64,000 bases of DNA from Sandaracinaceae bacterium (GTDB taxonomy: Bacteria; Myxococcota_A; Polyangia; Polyangiales; Houyiibacteriaceae): the NCBI GenBank assembly GCA_020633075.1, contig JACKEI010000001.1, positions 1,922,001-1,986,000 on the forward strand, given 5' to 3'. Under the pieces are notes generated by a model, which worked only from the letters and a program-made list of their open reading frames with translations, was not told where the DNA came from and did not search any database. Positions 44,647 to 57,300 of the stretch are shown in pieces (the first letter of the stretch is position 1; each line of letters begins with the position of its first letter). A program made the translations under genes and the position numbers.

Positions 44647-45434
44647 AGTGCGACCTGGTCCAGCGGCACATGGGGGCGCTCGTCGACGGCGAGCTCGACC
44701 CCGCCACGCAGATCGAGTTCGAGCGTCACATCGAGGCGTGCGCCGACTGTCAGGAGCTGGTGGAGCTCGACCGCGTGATCCGCCACGAGCTCCGGGCTCG
44801 CGCGCAGACCACCGTCACGCCCAGCAGCCTGGAGGAGCGAGTGCGGCTCGCGCTGCAGCAAGCGCCGGCCGAGCAACGGCGGGCACCCATCGTCACGATC
44901 TCCCCGGTGCCGCTCAAGCAAGCGGTCCCCATGGTGGCCGCTGCGGCTGCCCTGTTCATGGTGGTTGGCAGCGTGGGGGTCACCGACGACGCCAACGTGA
45001 CGTCTGCCAGCATGCTGGAGGACGTGGTCCAGCTGCACTCCAGTCAGCTTCCGTCGGACGTCGCAGAGCCGGAGCCCACGCAAGTGGCGCGCTACTTCCG
45101 CGGCAAGGTCGCGTTCCCCGTGCGCCCGGCCCGCTTCGACCGCCAAGACGCGCGGCTCGTCGGTGCGCGCGTGTCCAACGTGCGCGAAGAGCGCGCGGCC
45201 GCGTTGTTCTACGAGGTCCAGGGGCGCCGAGTCACCGTGGTGGTCTTCCCCTCGCGAGCAGGCGCCATCGCGGGCGCCCCCGTGCGCTTCGGCAACCACG
45301 ACCTCTTCTACGGCAGCGCGCGCGGCTACTCCGTGCCCGTCCGGCACCAGGACGGCCTGACCTACGCGTTCACGGGGGACATGGACCGCGAGTCCCTGAT
45401 GCGCTTGGCCGCATCGGCGCGCGTCAGCCCGTGA
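44643..45434 (+). CDS. Zinc-binding anti-sigma factor (zf-HC2)
   Basis: A 263-aa membrane protein. The N-terminal zinc anti-sigma motif is complete: Cys3, His29, Cys33 and Cys36 (HIEACADC). One hydrophobic segment at about 98-118 (MVAAAAALFMVVGSV) is the membrane anchor. The periplasmic part (about 120-263) is a beta-rich domain with no hallmark I recognise. It holds the ECF factor at the membrane until a periplasmic signal arrives. It is co-translated with that factor via ATGA and is followed after 72 bp by clpS. Confidence 0.9.
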   Translation: MKCDLVQRHMGALVDGELDPATQIEFERHIEACADCQELVELDRVIRHELRARAQTTVTPSSLEERVRLALQQAPAEQRRAPIVTISPVPLKQAVPMVAAAAALFMVVGSVGVTDDANVTSASMLEDVVQLHSSQLPSDVAEPEPTQVARYFRGKVAFPVRPARFDRQDARLVGARVSNVREERAAALFYEVQGRRVTVVVFPSRAGAIAGAPVRFGNHDLFYGSARGYSVPVRHQDGLTYAFTGDMDRESLMRLAASARVSP

Positions 45435-45506
45435 CCTCCCCGTCCCGGTGGCCGCGGGCCCCGCACGTCGGGTCCCGCGCCGCGTCCATCCTGCTACGCT
45501 GCGCTC

Positions 45507-45847
45507 ATGGCCAAACCCTTCGAAGATGACGGCGACGTCGTCGTCGAGACCCGCACCCGGGAAAAGACGAAGCGCCCGCCCATGTACCGTGTGCTCCTGC
45601 ACAACGACGACTTCACCACGCGTGACTTCGTCGTTTTCGTGCTTATGAGCGTCTTTCGGCACACCGAGGCCAGCGCCACGCGCGTCATGCTCCACGTCCA
45701 TCACAACGGGGTCGGTGTCGCTGGGGTCTTTACGCGAGAGGTCGCGGAGACCAAGATCGACACGGTAGAGAAACTGGCTACGGAGCACGAGTTCCCCCTC
45801 CGGCTGAGCATGGAGCCCGAGGACGGGCCCAAGGAAACGGACGACTG

Positions 45848-45848
<1 letters not shown>
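45507..45848 (+). CDS. clpS: ClpS, N-degron adaptor for ClpAP
   Basis: A 113-aa adaptor that binds proteins with bulky hydrophobic N-terminal residues and hands them to ClpA. The family core is seen: YRVLLHNDDFTTRDFVVFVL (binding-pocket Asn-Asp and gate Met region) and the HHNGVGVAGVFTREVAE segment. An acidic, flexible N-terminus (about 1-22) is the part that engages the ClpA pore. Its stop overlaps the ATG of clpA by one base (TGATG), so the two are made together. Confidence 0.96.
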
Positions 45849-48156
<2,308 letters not shown>

Positions 48157-48160
<4 letters not shown>

Positions 48161-48873
48161 CGGGGACGGAGCAGGCCGACGTCGAGCGTGCCCTGCGGGA
48201 CAGCGCCGAGGACCACCGGCTCTCCCGGGAGGAGCGCGGTTCACTAGAGGAGCTGCTCGAGCGCGTGGTGGAGTCGGCTGAAGACGTCGCCTTCGTTCGC
48301 AACCGGGCTTTCGACATCGCGCGCGACGGGGACCTGGCGCAGAGCGGGCACACGCTGCTGCGGTGGCTCGAGGACGTGATGAAGGCGCTGCCGTTCGTGC
48401 AGGCGCAGGGGGCCACGCGCGGGGCCGCGAGCGAGGCGCACTTCAGCCCCGGCGAGGCCTGCCGGGAGCGCATCCGCGCGCTTCTGGACGCGGCGCGCAA
48501 GACGGCCGACATCTGCGTGTTCACCATCACGGACGACCGCATCAGCGAGCGCATCGCCGCCGCCCACCAGCGCGGGGTCGCCGTGCGCATCATCACGGAC
48601 AACGACAAGTCGGAAGACGAGGGCTCGGACGCACGCCGGCTCGAGCGTGGCGGTGTGCCTCTGCGGGTGGATCGCTCCGAGCACCACATGCACCACAAGT
48701 ACGCCGTGTTCGACCGCAGCGTGCTGGTCACGGGGAGCTACAACTGGACCCGCAGCGCCGCGCTCTACAACCGCGAGAACATCGTGGTGACGCACGAGCC
48801 GCGCCTCGTCGAGACCTTCTCCCGCGACTTCGACGCGCTTTGGGGATCCCTCGGGCGATGGTCTTCCTCCTGA
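48157..48873 (+). CDS. Phospholipase D-fold nuclease/hydrolase inside the clpSA-aat operon
   Basis: A 238-aa cytoplasmic protein with one HKD active-site motif (HHKYAVFD, then VTGSYNWTRSA) at about 178-200. A helical N-terminus with no leader precedes it (EERGSLEELLERVVESAEDV). A single HKD with a GSxNWT tail is the pattern of Nuc/MitoPLD-type enzymes that act as homodimers on DNA, RNA or cardiolipin. The start is a GTG at 48157 inside the clpA stop (GTGA), and its 3' end overlaps aat by 16 bp. Position between clpA and aat suggests a role connected with protein quality control, but no substrate is known. Confidence 0.88.
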
Positions 48874-49595
48874 GCGACGCCCTGGCCTTTCCACCGCCCG
48901 AGCGCGCGTCACCCGAGGGGCTCGTGGCGATCGGCGGCGACGTGGCGCCCCAGCGGCTGCTGCTGGCGTACAGCCAGGGCATCTTCCCCTGGCCGACACA
49001 GGGCGCGCCTCTGCTCTGGTTCAGCCCGGACCCCCGCTTCGTGTTGCAGCCGCGCGCCGCCGTCATCGGACGCACGCTCAAGAAGCAGATCGCGCGTGGC
49101 CGCTACGAGCTGCGGGCGGACACCCGCTTCGTGGACGTGATGCGCGCCTGCGCCGCGGTGCCCCGGCCGGGCCAAGCGGGCACCTGGATCACGGACGAGC
49201 TCGTGGCGGGCTACACCCGTCTGCACGAGCTCGGCTTCGCCCACAGCATCGAGGCCTACGAAGACGGCGACCTGGTGGGGGGGCTGTACGGCGTCAGCCT
49301 GGGACGCGCGTTCTTCGGCGAGTCCATGTTCGCCCTGCGCCCGGATGCGTCCAAGGTCGCGTTCGCCACGGCCCTCGCGCACTTCCTGCGCTGGGGCATC
49401 GACCTCGTAGACTGCCAGGTCCCGACGGCCCACCTCGCGAGCTTTGGTGCGGTCGCCTGGCCGCGGGCGCGCTTTCTGGCCGTCTTGCGCGAGACCGTGG
49501 CGCACCCGTCACGGGTTGGTGCCTGGACGCTCGACCAAACGCCGCAGGAGGTGCTGAGTAACCTCGGGCTCGCGCCCCGAGACGCGCTATCGTGA
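48858..49595 (+). CDS. aat: Leucyl/phenylalanyl-tRNA-protein transferase
   Basis: A 245-aa enzyme that attaches Leu or Phe from aminoacyl-tRNA to N-terminal Lys/Arg, creating N-degrons for ClpS-ClpAP. Conserved segments are IFPWPTQGAPLLWFSPDPR, GTWITDELVAGYTRLHELGF, LVGGLYGVSLGRAFFGESMF and DCQVPTAHLASFGA. ATG 48858 is chosen because MVFLLSDALAFPPPERA is the normal family start; the frame upstream overlaps the PLD gene antisensibly and is not Aat-like. Its start overlaps the PLD gene by 16 bp. The next gene begins 6 bp after its stop. Confidence 0.94.
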   Translation: MVFLLSDALAFPPPERASPEGLVAIGGDVAPQRLLLAYSQGIFPWPTQGAPLLWFSPDPRFVLQPRAAVIGRTLKKQIARGRYELRADTRFVDVMRACAAVPRPGQAGTWITDELVAGYTRLHELGFAHSIEAYEDGDLVGGLYGVSLGRAFFGESMFALRPDASKVAFATALAHFLRWGIDLVDCQVPTAHLASFGAVAWPRARFLAVLRETVAHPSRVGAWTLDQTPQEVLSNLGLAPRDALS

Positions 49596-49601
49596 GGCCG
49601 C

Positions 49602-52600
49602 GTGACCTCGTCGCCCGACGCCCCAGACCTGCCTGACGCGCCCAACACGGACGCCGCCACGCCTGCGCCGCGCCCGGGCCGGCGTTGGCTGCGGTGGGGC
49701 CTGCGCTTGGTCGCGCTCGGGATGCTGACCATCGCGCTCGCGGCGGGCCTGACGCTGCTCGCGCTCGGCAACCTGCAGCACCCACGGGTGAAGCCGCACG
49801 TCGTGGCGGCCGCGCTCGAGTACGGGGGCGTCGCGTTGGACTTTCGCGCGCTGGCCGTGTCGCCCTGGTCGGGAACCGTACACGCGGAAGGGCTCACGCT
49901 CGCGCAGCCAGACCGCTTCGCGTCGCACGCGCCCAACTGGCTGAGTGTCGGGCGTGTCGATGGGCAGCTGGATGTGGACGCGCTGCTGGATGGCCGCGTA
50001 CACCTGCTCGACCTGCGCGTGGACGAGGTGGCGCTGGAGCTGGTGCGCGACGCCGAGACCGACACCTTCGGCCTGCTCTTTCCGAGTGATCCCGACGACC
50101 AGGCGCCCCCTACCCCGCTCTCGAAGATGCTGGACCTGGTCCGCGGCCTCGGGGTGGACGTGGACCAGGCGAGCCTGTCGGTCACGCGCGTGGCGTTGAC
50201 GGAGGTGGCAGGAGAGCAGCTCGTCTCGCAGGTCGTCCTCGAGGACCTGGCGCTGAGCGCACATGTGCACGAGACCGCCGGTGAGCCGGACCTCGCGCTG
50301 TCGCTGCACCCACCCGAGGGCGCCCGCTCGCGCGTGACGTGGCAGCAGACCGAGTCGGCGGAGCGCGACGCAGATGGCGCGCCCCTGCGCGCGGGCTTCG
50401 AAGGCAGCTCGGAGTTCGCCCTCGACGTCGAGCTCGCGGTGCGGAACGACGTCCAGCTGGGCGTCACCGTGGAGGCCTGGCCCCCGCCAACGCTGGTCCC
50501 CGAGACGCGCGTCCCGCTGCGCGCCGAGCTCGCGCTGGGCGTGACCTTCGACCAGGCGCGAGAGCGCACCAGGCTGGACCTGCAGATCCCTTCGGTGTTG
50601 GGGGGGGTGCTGCGTGGACACATCGCGGGCGAGCTCCACGACAGCACCCCGACCACGCTGCGCGCCGCCACCGGGCGTGTGGACGCGCAGTTCGACGAGC
50701 TGCCTCTCGTGCTCGAGGGCGTCCAGGCCTCGGGCTTCCGCGCCGCCCTGGTGCTGAACGACGCCACCCTCGGGGCGGAGGGCGTGGCCGGGCTGATCGA
50801 CCTCGACGCTTCGCTCGAGCGCGGTTCGCTCGAGGGGGGCTCTCCGCGCGGGCACGTCGAGGGGGCCCGCCTCTCGCTCGAGACCCGCGCGGCCTCCACC
50901 GAGGTGTTCGAGACCTACGCGCTCGAGCTGGACGCCACCCGCTTCGACTTCAGCCAGGACGTTGCGCTCACGGAGGCACAGCAGGCCGCCGCCACGGCTC
51001 CGGTGAGCGCTGAGAGCGCTGGAGCGGACGGTTCGGTGCCCGCGGTCTCCGAGTCGGCCGCCGTCATCGCGGTGGCGTCGCAGTCGGCGGCGGGAGAGGC
51101 GCTGGTGCTGCGCCTGACGGGGCCCACGCTGGACACGGCCTGGGTCACGGGCGTGCCCGCTGGGAGCGCGACGGGCGCGCCCGCTGGGAGCGCAGCGGGC
51201 GCGTCCACCCACGACGTGCTGACCGTGGGGCTGGCACGCCTCGAGCTGCGCGACGGGCCAGACGGCCTCACGCTGCTGGCTCCCGACGCGCGGGCCGAGG
51301 GCGCGGGGCTCCTGCGCGCGGGCCTACAGGGGCTGCCGCTCACCGGTGACGTCGCGCTCGACGCGCGCGAGCTGGCAGCGCACGCAGGCCGAGACCGCGT
51401 CAACGCCAGCCCTCTGCGCGCACGTGTCGCGCTACACCAGCTGTCCCTCGACGGGGCGGGGCTGTTCGGGCTGGGTGGGGCCCTGGACGTCGCGGTGGAC
51501 GGCGATGTGCGCTTCGCGGCCGCCGGCCAGGCCGGTGACGCGCGCGGACTGGCGCCACGGCTGCACATCGACCTGGACACGGGCTCGGTGCACGGCGACC
51601 TGGTGCTGGGCTCGCTCAGCGTGCGTGAGCGGGGCGAGACGTCGCTGTCCGTGCGCGGCGTGGCGCTGGCCGTGCAGGGTGAGGGCCTGGACACTCTCGC
51701 CCCGCCTCGAGCCCGTGGCCTGCTGCGGCTGGACGGTCACGTGGGACACGTCGACGCCGGCAGCACGTCCGTGGACCTGCCCCGCGTCGTGCTCGCCCTG
51801 CGCGGCGAGGGTGGCGCGTACGACCTGCAGCTGGACGGACGAGCGGCAAACCTCGAGGCCAGCGGCGAGTCCTTCGCCGGCTCGCACCCGCTGCGCGTGG
51901 TCGCGCGTGCCGACCTCCGCGCGCACGTCTACGACGCCGAAGCCCGCCTGGGTGCGTCCGCCATGGCAGACGGCGCCCGCACACGCGACGAAGCGGACCC
52001 CGCCGCGCCGGACCTCTTGCTGACCGCGCACGCCGCGCTCGGGTCTGACGGTCAGTCGGTCGAGCACCGGGTGAACGGTTCGGCCCGCAACCTCGCTGCG
52101 GTGCTGCGGCCCTACCTCGGGGCGGACACGGACCTGCGCTTCGAGGAGCTGCGCATCAATGGGGAGGGGACTCTGACGGACGCCCTCGCGAGCCCCGCGC
52201 GCTCGGGCCGCTTCCTGGCGCTCTCCACCGACGTCACCCAGGCGCTGCGCACGGAGCAGCACTTCAGTCTCGCGCTGGACGGCGTGCGCTACGCGACGCC
52301 GGAGGGGCTGGTGACCACGGCGAGCACCACCGAGCTGGACCTGCGTGCACGATCTCGGGAGGGAGTCACGGAGCTCACGCTGACCGCGCGCTTGCCGCAC
52401 GCCGAGGTGGTCGACGGGCGACGGCAGGCGGAGCTCTCGGACCTGAGCGGGACCGTGGTGCTCAGCATCCCCGACCTCGACGACCCCAGCACGCTACAGG
52501 CGGCGATCGACCTGCGCGTGGTGCACGTCGGTCAGAACTTCTTGGCGGGCTACCCCATCGCCAACGCCCACCTCGAGGCCGCCCTGGACGTCACCCCGGT

Positions 52601-53807
52601 GAGCGCCACCCTGTCCCGGCTGACGCTCGTCAACCCTGCCGGCCGGACACGCCTGGAGCTGAGTGGCGCGTACGAGGGGGCGCTCAGCGAGGTACGCGCG
52701 GGACGCACGGCTCACGCCGCAGCGGCCATCTACGGACGTGAGGCGCTGGGGCTCTCTGGTGTCCTCGAGCAGGACCTGGAGGCGTTCTCTGGGACGAGCT
52801 TCGCCCGCACCGCGCGGGGCACCCTGAGCGTCCCGCTGGTGATCGAGTCCGGCGACCTCTCCACCTTCCGCGTGAGCGCGCGCGTCGTCGCGCGTGGCGT
52901 CTTCCTCACGGACATCGGCGTCGCGATAGAGAGGCTGGAGGGGGACATCCCCATCGTCGAGGTCATCACGCTCACGCCGACGGGCTACACCATTCAAGCG
53001 AGCCCTCGCGGGAACCCGCTCAGCCACGCGCGCTTCCCCGACGTGCAGCCGTTCTTGGCCCGCGACGCGTTCCTGTCCGCGGACCGCATCATCCTCGGCG
53101 ACCAGGTGATCGGCCCGCTCGCCGGAAACCTGCGCGTCGAGGGCACCACGCTCGCGCTGGACCGGCTGCAATTCGGTTATCGGGGTGGCGTCGTGACGAC
53201 GCAGCTCGAGGCGGACGTGCGGCGTCGCGGCGCGTACATGACCATGCGTGGGAACGCCACCGGCGTGCAGGGGCGGCAAGCCACCGACATCCTCGACGCG
53301 AACTTCGCGCTGCGCTTCGCGCCGGAGACGCTGGCCTTGGACGGGTCCGTGCAGCTGGTGCGCATGAGCCGCTCGCACCTCGAGGCGCTCCTGAACGTGC
53401 TGGACCCCTACCGCGAAGACACGAACATGAACACCGTCCGCGCGCTGCTGCCCTTCGGTCATCCGCGCACGCTGCAGGCCCGTATCGAGGACGGTCTGAT
53501 GGACCTCGAGCTGCAGCTGGGCGGCATCGCGGGCGTCGCCAGCATCCAGGGCATCCGCGCAATCCCCATCGCGCCGCTGCTGGACGACTACGTGGCGCCC
53601 ATCGTGGACCCCCTCTTCCGCGAGCCCGACGCGGACATCGAGGTCCGACGTAACCAGCGGCCGGCCCGGCGGGCGACCGCGCCCGACGAGTCCCCCGGCG
53701 GCGCAGAAGCACGCGCAACGGAGACGGACGACGCGAGCGATGCCAACGGCGCCGACGCGGCACGCGACGCGACCGTTCGAGACGAGGAGCCCCATGCGGA
53801 TCATTGA
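49602..53807 (+). CDS. AsmA/TamB-like protein, probably YdbH-like
   Basis: A 1401-aa envelope protein. One N-terminal membrane helix (about 31-55, WGLRLVALGMLTIALAAGL) is followed by a very long, repetitive beta-rich periplasmic region, the shape of bridge-like lipid-transport proteins of the AsmA family. The C-terminal ~200 residues (from RLQFGYRGGVVTTQLEADV to LQLGGIAGVASI) look like the conserved end of that family. The start is GTG 49602 with TGAGG a few bases upstream. The next gene is a DUF1318/YdbL-like lipoprotein, so by analogy with E. coli ydbH-ynbE-ydbL this protein is likely the YdbH counterpart, bridging inner and outer membranes. The last ~45 residues are acidic and low-complexity. 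Its 3' end overlaps the next gene by 14 bp. Confidence 0.72.
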   Translation: MTSSPDAPDLPDAPNTDAATPAPRPGRRWLRWGLRLVALGMLTIALAAGLTLLALGNLQHPRVKPHVVAAALEYGGVALDFRALAVSPWSGTVHAEGLTLAQPDRFASHAPNWLSVGRVDGQLDVDALLDGRVHLLDLRVDEVALELVRDAETDTFGLLFPSDPDDQAPPTPLSKMLDLVRGLGVDVDQASLSVTRVALTEVAGEQLVSQVVLEDLALSAHVHETAGEPDLALSLHPPEGARSRVTWQQTESAERDADGAPLRAGFEGSSEFALDVELAVRNDVQLGVTVEAWPPPTLVPETRVPLRAELALGVTFDQARERTRLDLQIPSVLGGVLRGHIAGELHDSTPTTLRAATGRVDAQFDELPLVLEGVQASGFRAALVLNDATLGAEGVAGLIDLDASLERGSLEGGSPRGHVEGARLSLETRAASTEVFETYALELDATRFDFSQDVALTEAQQAAATAPVSAESAGADGSVPAVSESAAVIAVASQSAAGEALVLRLTGPTLDTAWVTGVPAGSATGAPAGSAAGASTHDVLTVGLARLELRDGPDGLTLLAPDARAEGAGLLRAGLQGLPLTGDVALDARELAAHAGRDRVNASPLRARVALHQLSLDGAGLFGLGGALDVAVDGDVRFAAAGQAGDARGLAPRLHIDLDTGSVHGDLVLGSLSVRERGETSLSVRGVALAVQGEGLDTLAPPRARGLLRLDGHVGHVDAGSTSVDLPRVVLALRGEGGAYDLQLDGRAANLEASGESFAGSHPLRVVARADLRAHVYDAEARLGASAMADGARTRDEADPAAPDLLLTAHAALGSDGQSVEHRVNGSARNLAAVLRPYLGADTDLRFEELRINGEGTLTDALASPARSGRFLALSTDVTQALRTEQHFSLALDGVRYATPEGLVTTASTTELDLRARSREGVTELTLTARLPHAEVVDGRRQAELSDLSGTVVLSIPDLDDPSTLQAAIDLRVVHVGQNFLAGYPIANAHLEAALDVTPVSATLSRLTLVNPAGRTRLELSGAYEGALSEVRAGRTAHAAAAIYGREALGLSGVLEQDLEAFSGTSFARTARGTLSVPLVIESGDLSTFRVSARVVARGVFLTDIGVAIERLEGDIPIVEVITLTPTGYTIQASPRGNPLSHARFPDVQPFLARDAFLSADRIILGDQVIGPLAGNLRVEGTTLALDRLQFGYRGGVVTTQLEADVRRRGAYMTMRGNATGVQGRQATDILDANFALRFAPETLALDGSVQLVRMSRSHLEALLNVLDPYREDTNMNTVRALLPFGHPRTLQARIEDGLMDLELQLGGIAGVASIQGIRAIPIAPLLDDYVAPIVDPLFREPDADIEVRRNQRPARRATAPDESPGGAEARATETDDASDANGADAARDATVRDEEPHADH

Positions 53808-54381
53808 CCGGCAAGCCCTGCGGACGACCGCCCGAACCTCGTGCCTCACGCTGAGCCTCCTGCTCTCACAGGCCTGCGTGCACGCCGAGGTCGCCGTCGT
53901 CAGCCAGCACACCGCCCTCGAGCGTCAGGCAGCCGGCGAGTACCCCGCGCGCGAGCAGCAGCTGGATGACGCCGCCATCGAGCCAGGGCCCGAAGCGATC
54001 CCGCGGGAAGCGCTCGCCGCAAGCGGTGAAGGAGGCGAGCTGGGCGTCGTCGCCGAGCTGGTCGCCCGCGCGGAGACGGACGACGAGCGCATCGAGGCCC
54101 TGTTGATCGCGCGGTGCCTGGGCGAGGCCGCAAGCGGTCTGCTGGTCGCTCGCGCGGACGACTGCCGCGCCGACGTCGACCCCGACGAGCTCGCGCGCCT
54201 GGTGGCACGCGAGAACCTTCATCGCCGACAGGTGTGGGAGTTCCTCAGCACGCGCGCCGAGGGGCGCAGCGTGGAGGCCGCCGGTGCCGCGTGGCGCGAG
54301 GTCCACCTCTTGCGCGTGCCGTGCGGCGCGTTGGTCGAAGCGCAGCCCGGGCAGTGGGGCCCGAAGGAGTGCGACCGGTGA
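53794..54381 (+). CDS. DUF1318/YdbL-like lipoprotein
   Basis: A 195-aa protein. ATG 53794 follows GAGGAG by 4-5 bases and gives a leader with lipobox SQAC near residue 28. The segment from about 90 to 185 resembles DUF1318/YdbL (EALLIARCLGEAASGLLVA, then LVARENLHRRQVWEFLSTRA and GALVEAQPGQW). E. coli YdbL is a soluble periplasmic chaperone for the YdbH-YnbE bridge; here the domain is on a lipid anchor, which may combine the YnbE and YdbL roles. Its stop overlaps the next GTG start by 4 bp (GTGA). Confidence 0.72.
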   Translation: MRIIDRQALRTTARTSCLTLSLLLSQACVHAEVAVVSQHTALERQAAGEYPAREQQLDDAAIEPGPEAIPREALAASGEGGELGVVAELVARAETDDERIEALLIARCLGEAASGLLVARADDCRADVDPDELARLVARENLHRRQVWEFLSTRAEGRSVEAAGAAWREVHLLRVPCGALVEAQPGQWGPKECDR

Positions 54382-57300
54382 GCTCGCGCCGGACACTGCG
54401 CGCAGGTGTCGCGCTGCTGTGCGCTTGGCTCGCGCTGCTGACCCTTGCCACGGGGGGGCGCGCCCAGGTCGACGGCCTCGAGGACGAGCTCGCCGTGCGC
54501 CTGCCCGTGCGCCTGACGGCGGGGCACAGCAACCACCTGATGGCGAGCTACTCGGACACCAACGACGCGCTCTACTTCGTCGGGGACGAGGTCGGCACGA
54601 CGGAGATCCTGGTGCAGTCCCCGCCCAGCAGCGCGCCGGTGCGGCTGTTCGAGGCGCTCGGAGACCACGCCTTCCCGCGGGTCAGCCCGGACGGTCGCCG
54701 CATCGCGTACCTCTCGTTCGTGCACGACGCCAAGGGCGACGTCTGCGTCCGCAACCTGCCCAACGGCGCAGAGCGCTGCGTGACGGACGACGAGACCGCG
54801 GAGCTGGAGGTGATCTGGCTGGACGAGGGGTCGCAGCTGGGCGTGCTGTCGCGGCGCGACCTGCACAGCGGCTTCGTGTTCCAGGCCATCCCCGCGACGG
54901 GAGGCGCGCCGAGGACCATCCTGCAGCGCGACATGATTGGCCTCTCGCGCTCTGCCGACGGCGAGCGTCTGGCGTACGTGGCCGTCGAGGCCCGACGCCC
55001 CGAGATTGGCGTCAGCTTTGCCAGCCGCGTGGGCCGCGGCATCCACGTGGTGCCGCTGGGGCGCGGTGCGGAGGGGGCGCGTCCGGCCGTGTTCGTCCCG
55101 GACCTGCCAGGCGTCTCCGGCTTTCCGGCGTTCTCGCGCGACGGCCGCTTCATCTACTTCTCGCAGTACCTGAACGACACCAACCGAGATGGCGTCATCG
55201 ACGGACGCGACAACAGCGTCATCGCCCGCGTGGGCTTCGACGCGTCGCGCGCAGACCCCTTCGAAGGGCAGACGCTGGAGCAGCTGACCAGCTCGCGGTG
55301 GAACTGCCACTACCCCGCGCCCGGCGCGAACCGCCTGCAGATGACGTGCTCCCACGGCGGCTCCCTGGACATCTACGCCCTGCCCCTGGACGGTGTCGTG
55401 CCGGCCTCGTGGGACCTGACACGGCTGCGCGCCGAGCTGCACGTGGCGCGCGACCGCTGGGCGCAGCTCTTGGTAGCCAGCCGTCTGCTGGTGCTGCTCC
55501 CCGACGCGGCCGAGCGTCTGTCCGCCCTGCAAGAGGTGGTGGCGCTGCACCTCGACCTGCGGGAGTACGAGTCCGCCATCTACTATGCAGAGCGACTGGC
55601 GGCGCGAGCGGGAGCGGGCACGGCCATGGGGGGCTGGGCCCAGCTGATGGACAACCTGGCGCGACACCGGCGCGAAGACCTCGCGCTGGCCCGTGGGCAG
55701 CTGAGCCGCGCGTACGTGGACAGCGAGCGGGCGCGTCTGGCGGCTGTGCGAGCGCTCTGCCCGACCGGCAGTGGCGCTGGCGGACCGACGGCGAGCAGCG
55801 CGGCGGCCCCTCCGTCGCCGGCGGACACCTGCGCGCTCTCGCTGCTGGTCGCGAGTGAGCTGCTGGATGATCTGGGCGACAAGGCCGAGGCGCTCACTAC
55901 CTTGGACCGGCTGCGCTCGGAGCACGTGACCGGGCTGGGTGACCCGCACACGCTGCGCCTCTACGGGGCCTTCGCGGCCCGGTTCTATGGGCACCTGGCC
56001 GACCGGGAGGCGCGTGTGTCCGCGCAGGCGGCGCTGGCCGCGCACCCTGCCCTCTCCGTGCAAGAGCGCATCGTGCAAGCGCTCGACGTGGTGACGGAAC
56101 TCACGCGGGGCCGGGCGCGGGAGGCCGCCAACGCCGCGCTCCAGCAGGCCCACGCAAGCGCGCCTGCAGGCGGTGAGTTGGCCCTCATGCTGGAGGTGGA
56201 GTTGGCGCTGCGCACCCTGCTCGACCCGCTCGAGAGCAGCGCGGACGAGCGAGAGCTGGGCGACGAGGCGGGGCGTGCCGCCGCGGTGCGACGGGTGGAG
56301 GAGGCCGCACGCGAGCGCCTGTTTGCGCTCTACACGGGCGACCAGGACACCGACCGCCGGAGGGCCATCGCGCTCCGCACGGTGCAGTTCGCGTCGCGCC
56401 ACGGCAGCGAGTACCTGCAGTATCAGTTCGCCACCACCTGGGCCAGCGGGGTGCGGGCGGAGGCGCCCGAGCGGCGCTACGCCGAGGAGCTCTACCGCGC
56501 CATCGTGCTGGAGCGCGCCTACGGTGAGCTGCACGAGAACGACCTGCGCGAGGCGGCAGGGTACTTCTTCCAGGCCAGCCGCAACCCAGGGATGCTGGAC
56601 GCGCACGTGGGCTTCATCGAGGCACGCGCCGCTCAGGGAGAAGACGTGCGGGCGTTCTACGACGAGCGCTTCGCGCGGACACCGGACGAGCCGGCCTACC
56701 TCTTCGCGCGGGCCTACCTCGACGCGCGCGAGCTCCCCGCGGTGCCGCGCACCGAGGCCGGCGACCAACGCTTCGCTGAGATGGTCTCCCGGTGCCTGAC
56801 GTGGATCGCCCGCGTGGACGAGGCCCTCCCGCGGGACGTCACGCTGCATCAGCTGTGGGGCTACGTGCGCCACGAGCAGGCGCGCCGCGAGCGCTCACGG
56901 GTGGCCGCCGCCGAGGCCAACCACCACTACCTGCTGGCGCTGGACCTTGCGCAGACGCGCCCGCGCGCGCAGGCCGCCCTGCTGCAGGCGCTGGGCACGC
57001 TGCAGGCCTCCCTGGGTAACCACCGCCGAGCCGTGGAGCACCTGGAGCGCCGGGCGCGGCTGCCCTTCACGCGCCCGGAGGCCCAGCTCGCGTTTCACCT
57101 GACCATGGCGCGCAGCCTCTTCCACGCGCGACGTCAGCCGGAGGCCGTGGCGGCAGCGCGGGAGGCGCTGACTCTTCTCGAGGCGCACCCCGAGCTCCGC
57201 AGGCATCGCGCCATGGTGCTGGACCAGCTGGCGTTCCAGCTGGCTCGGCAGGACGAGCACGCGGAGGCCGCGCAGCACTACGAGCTGCTGCTGACGGCGC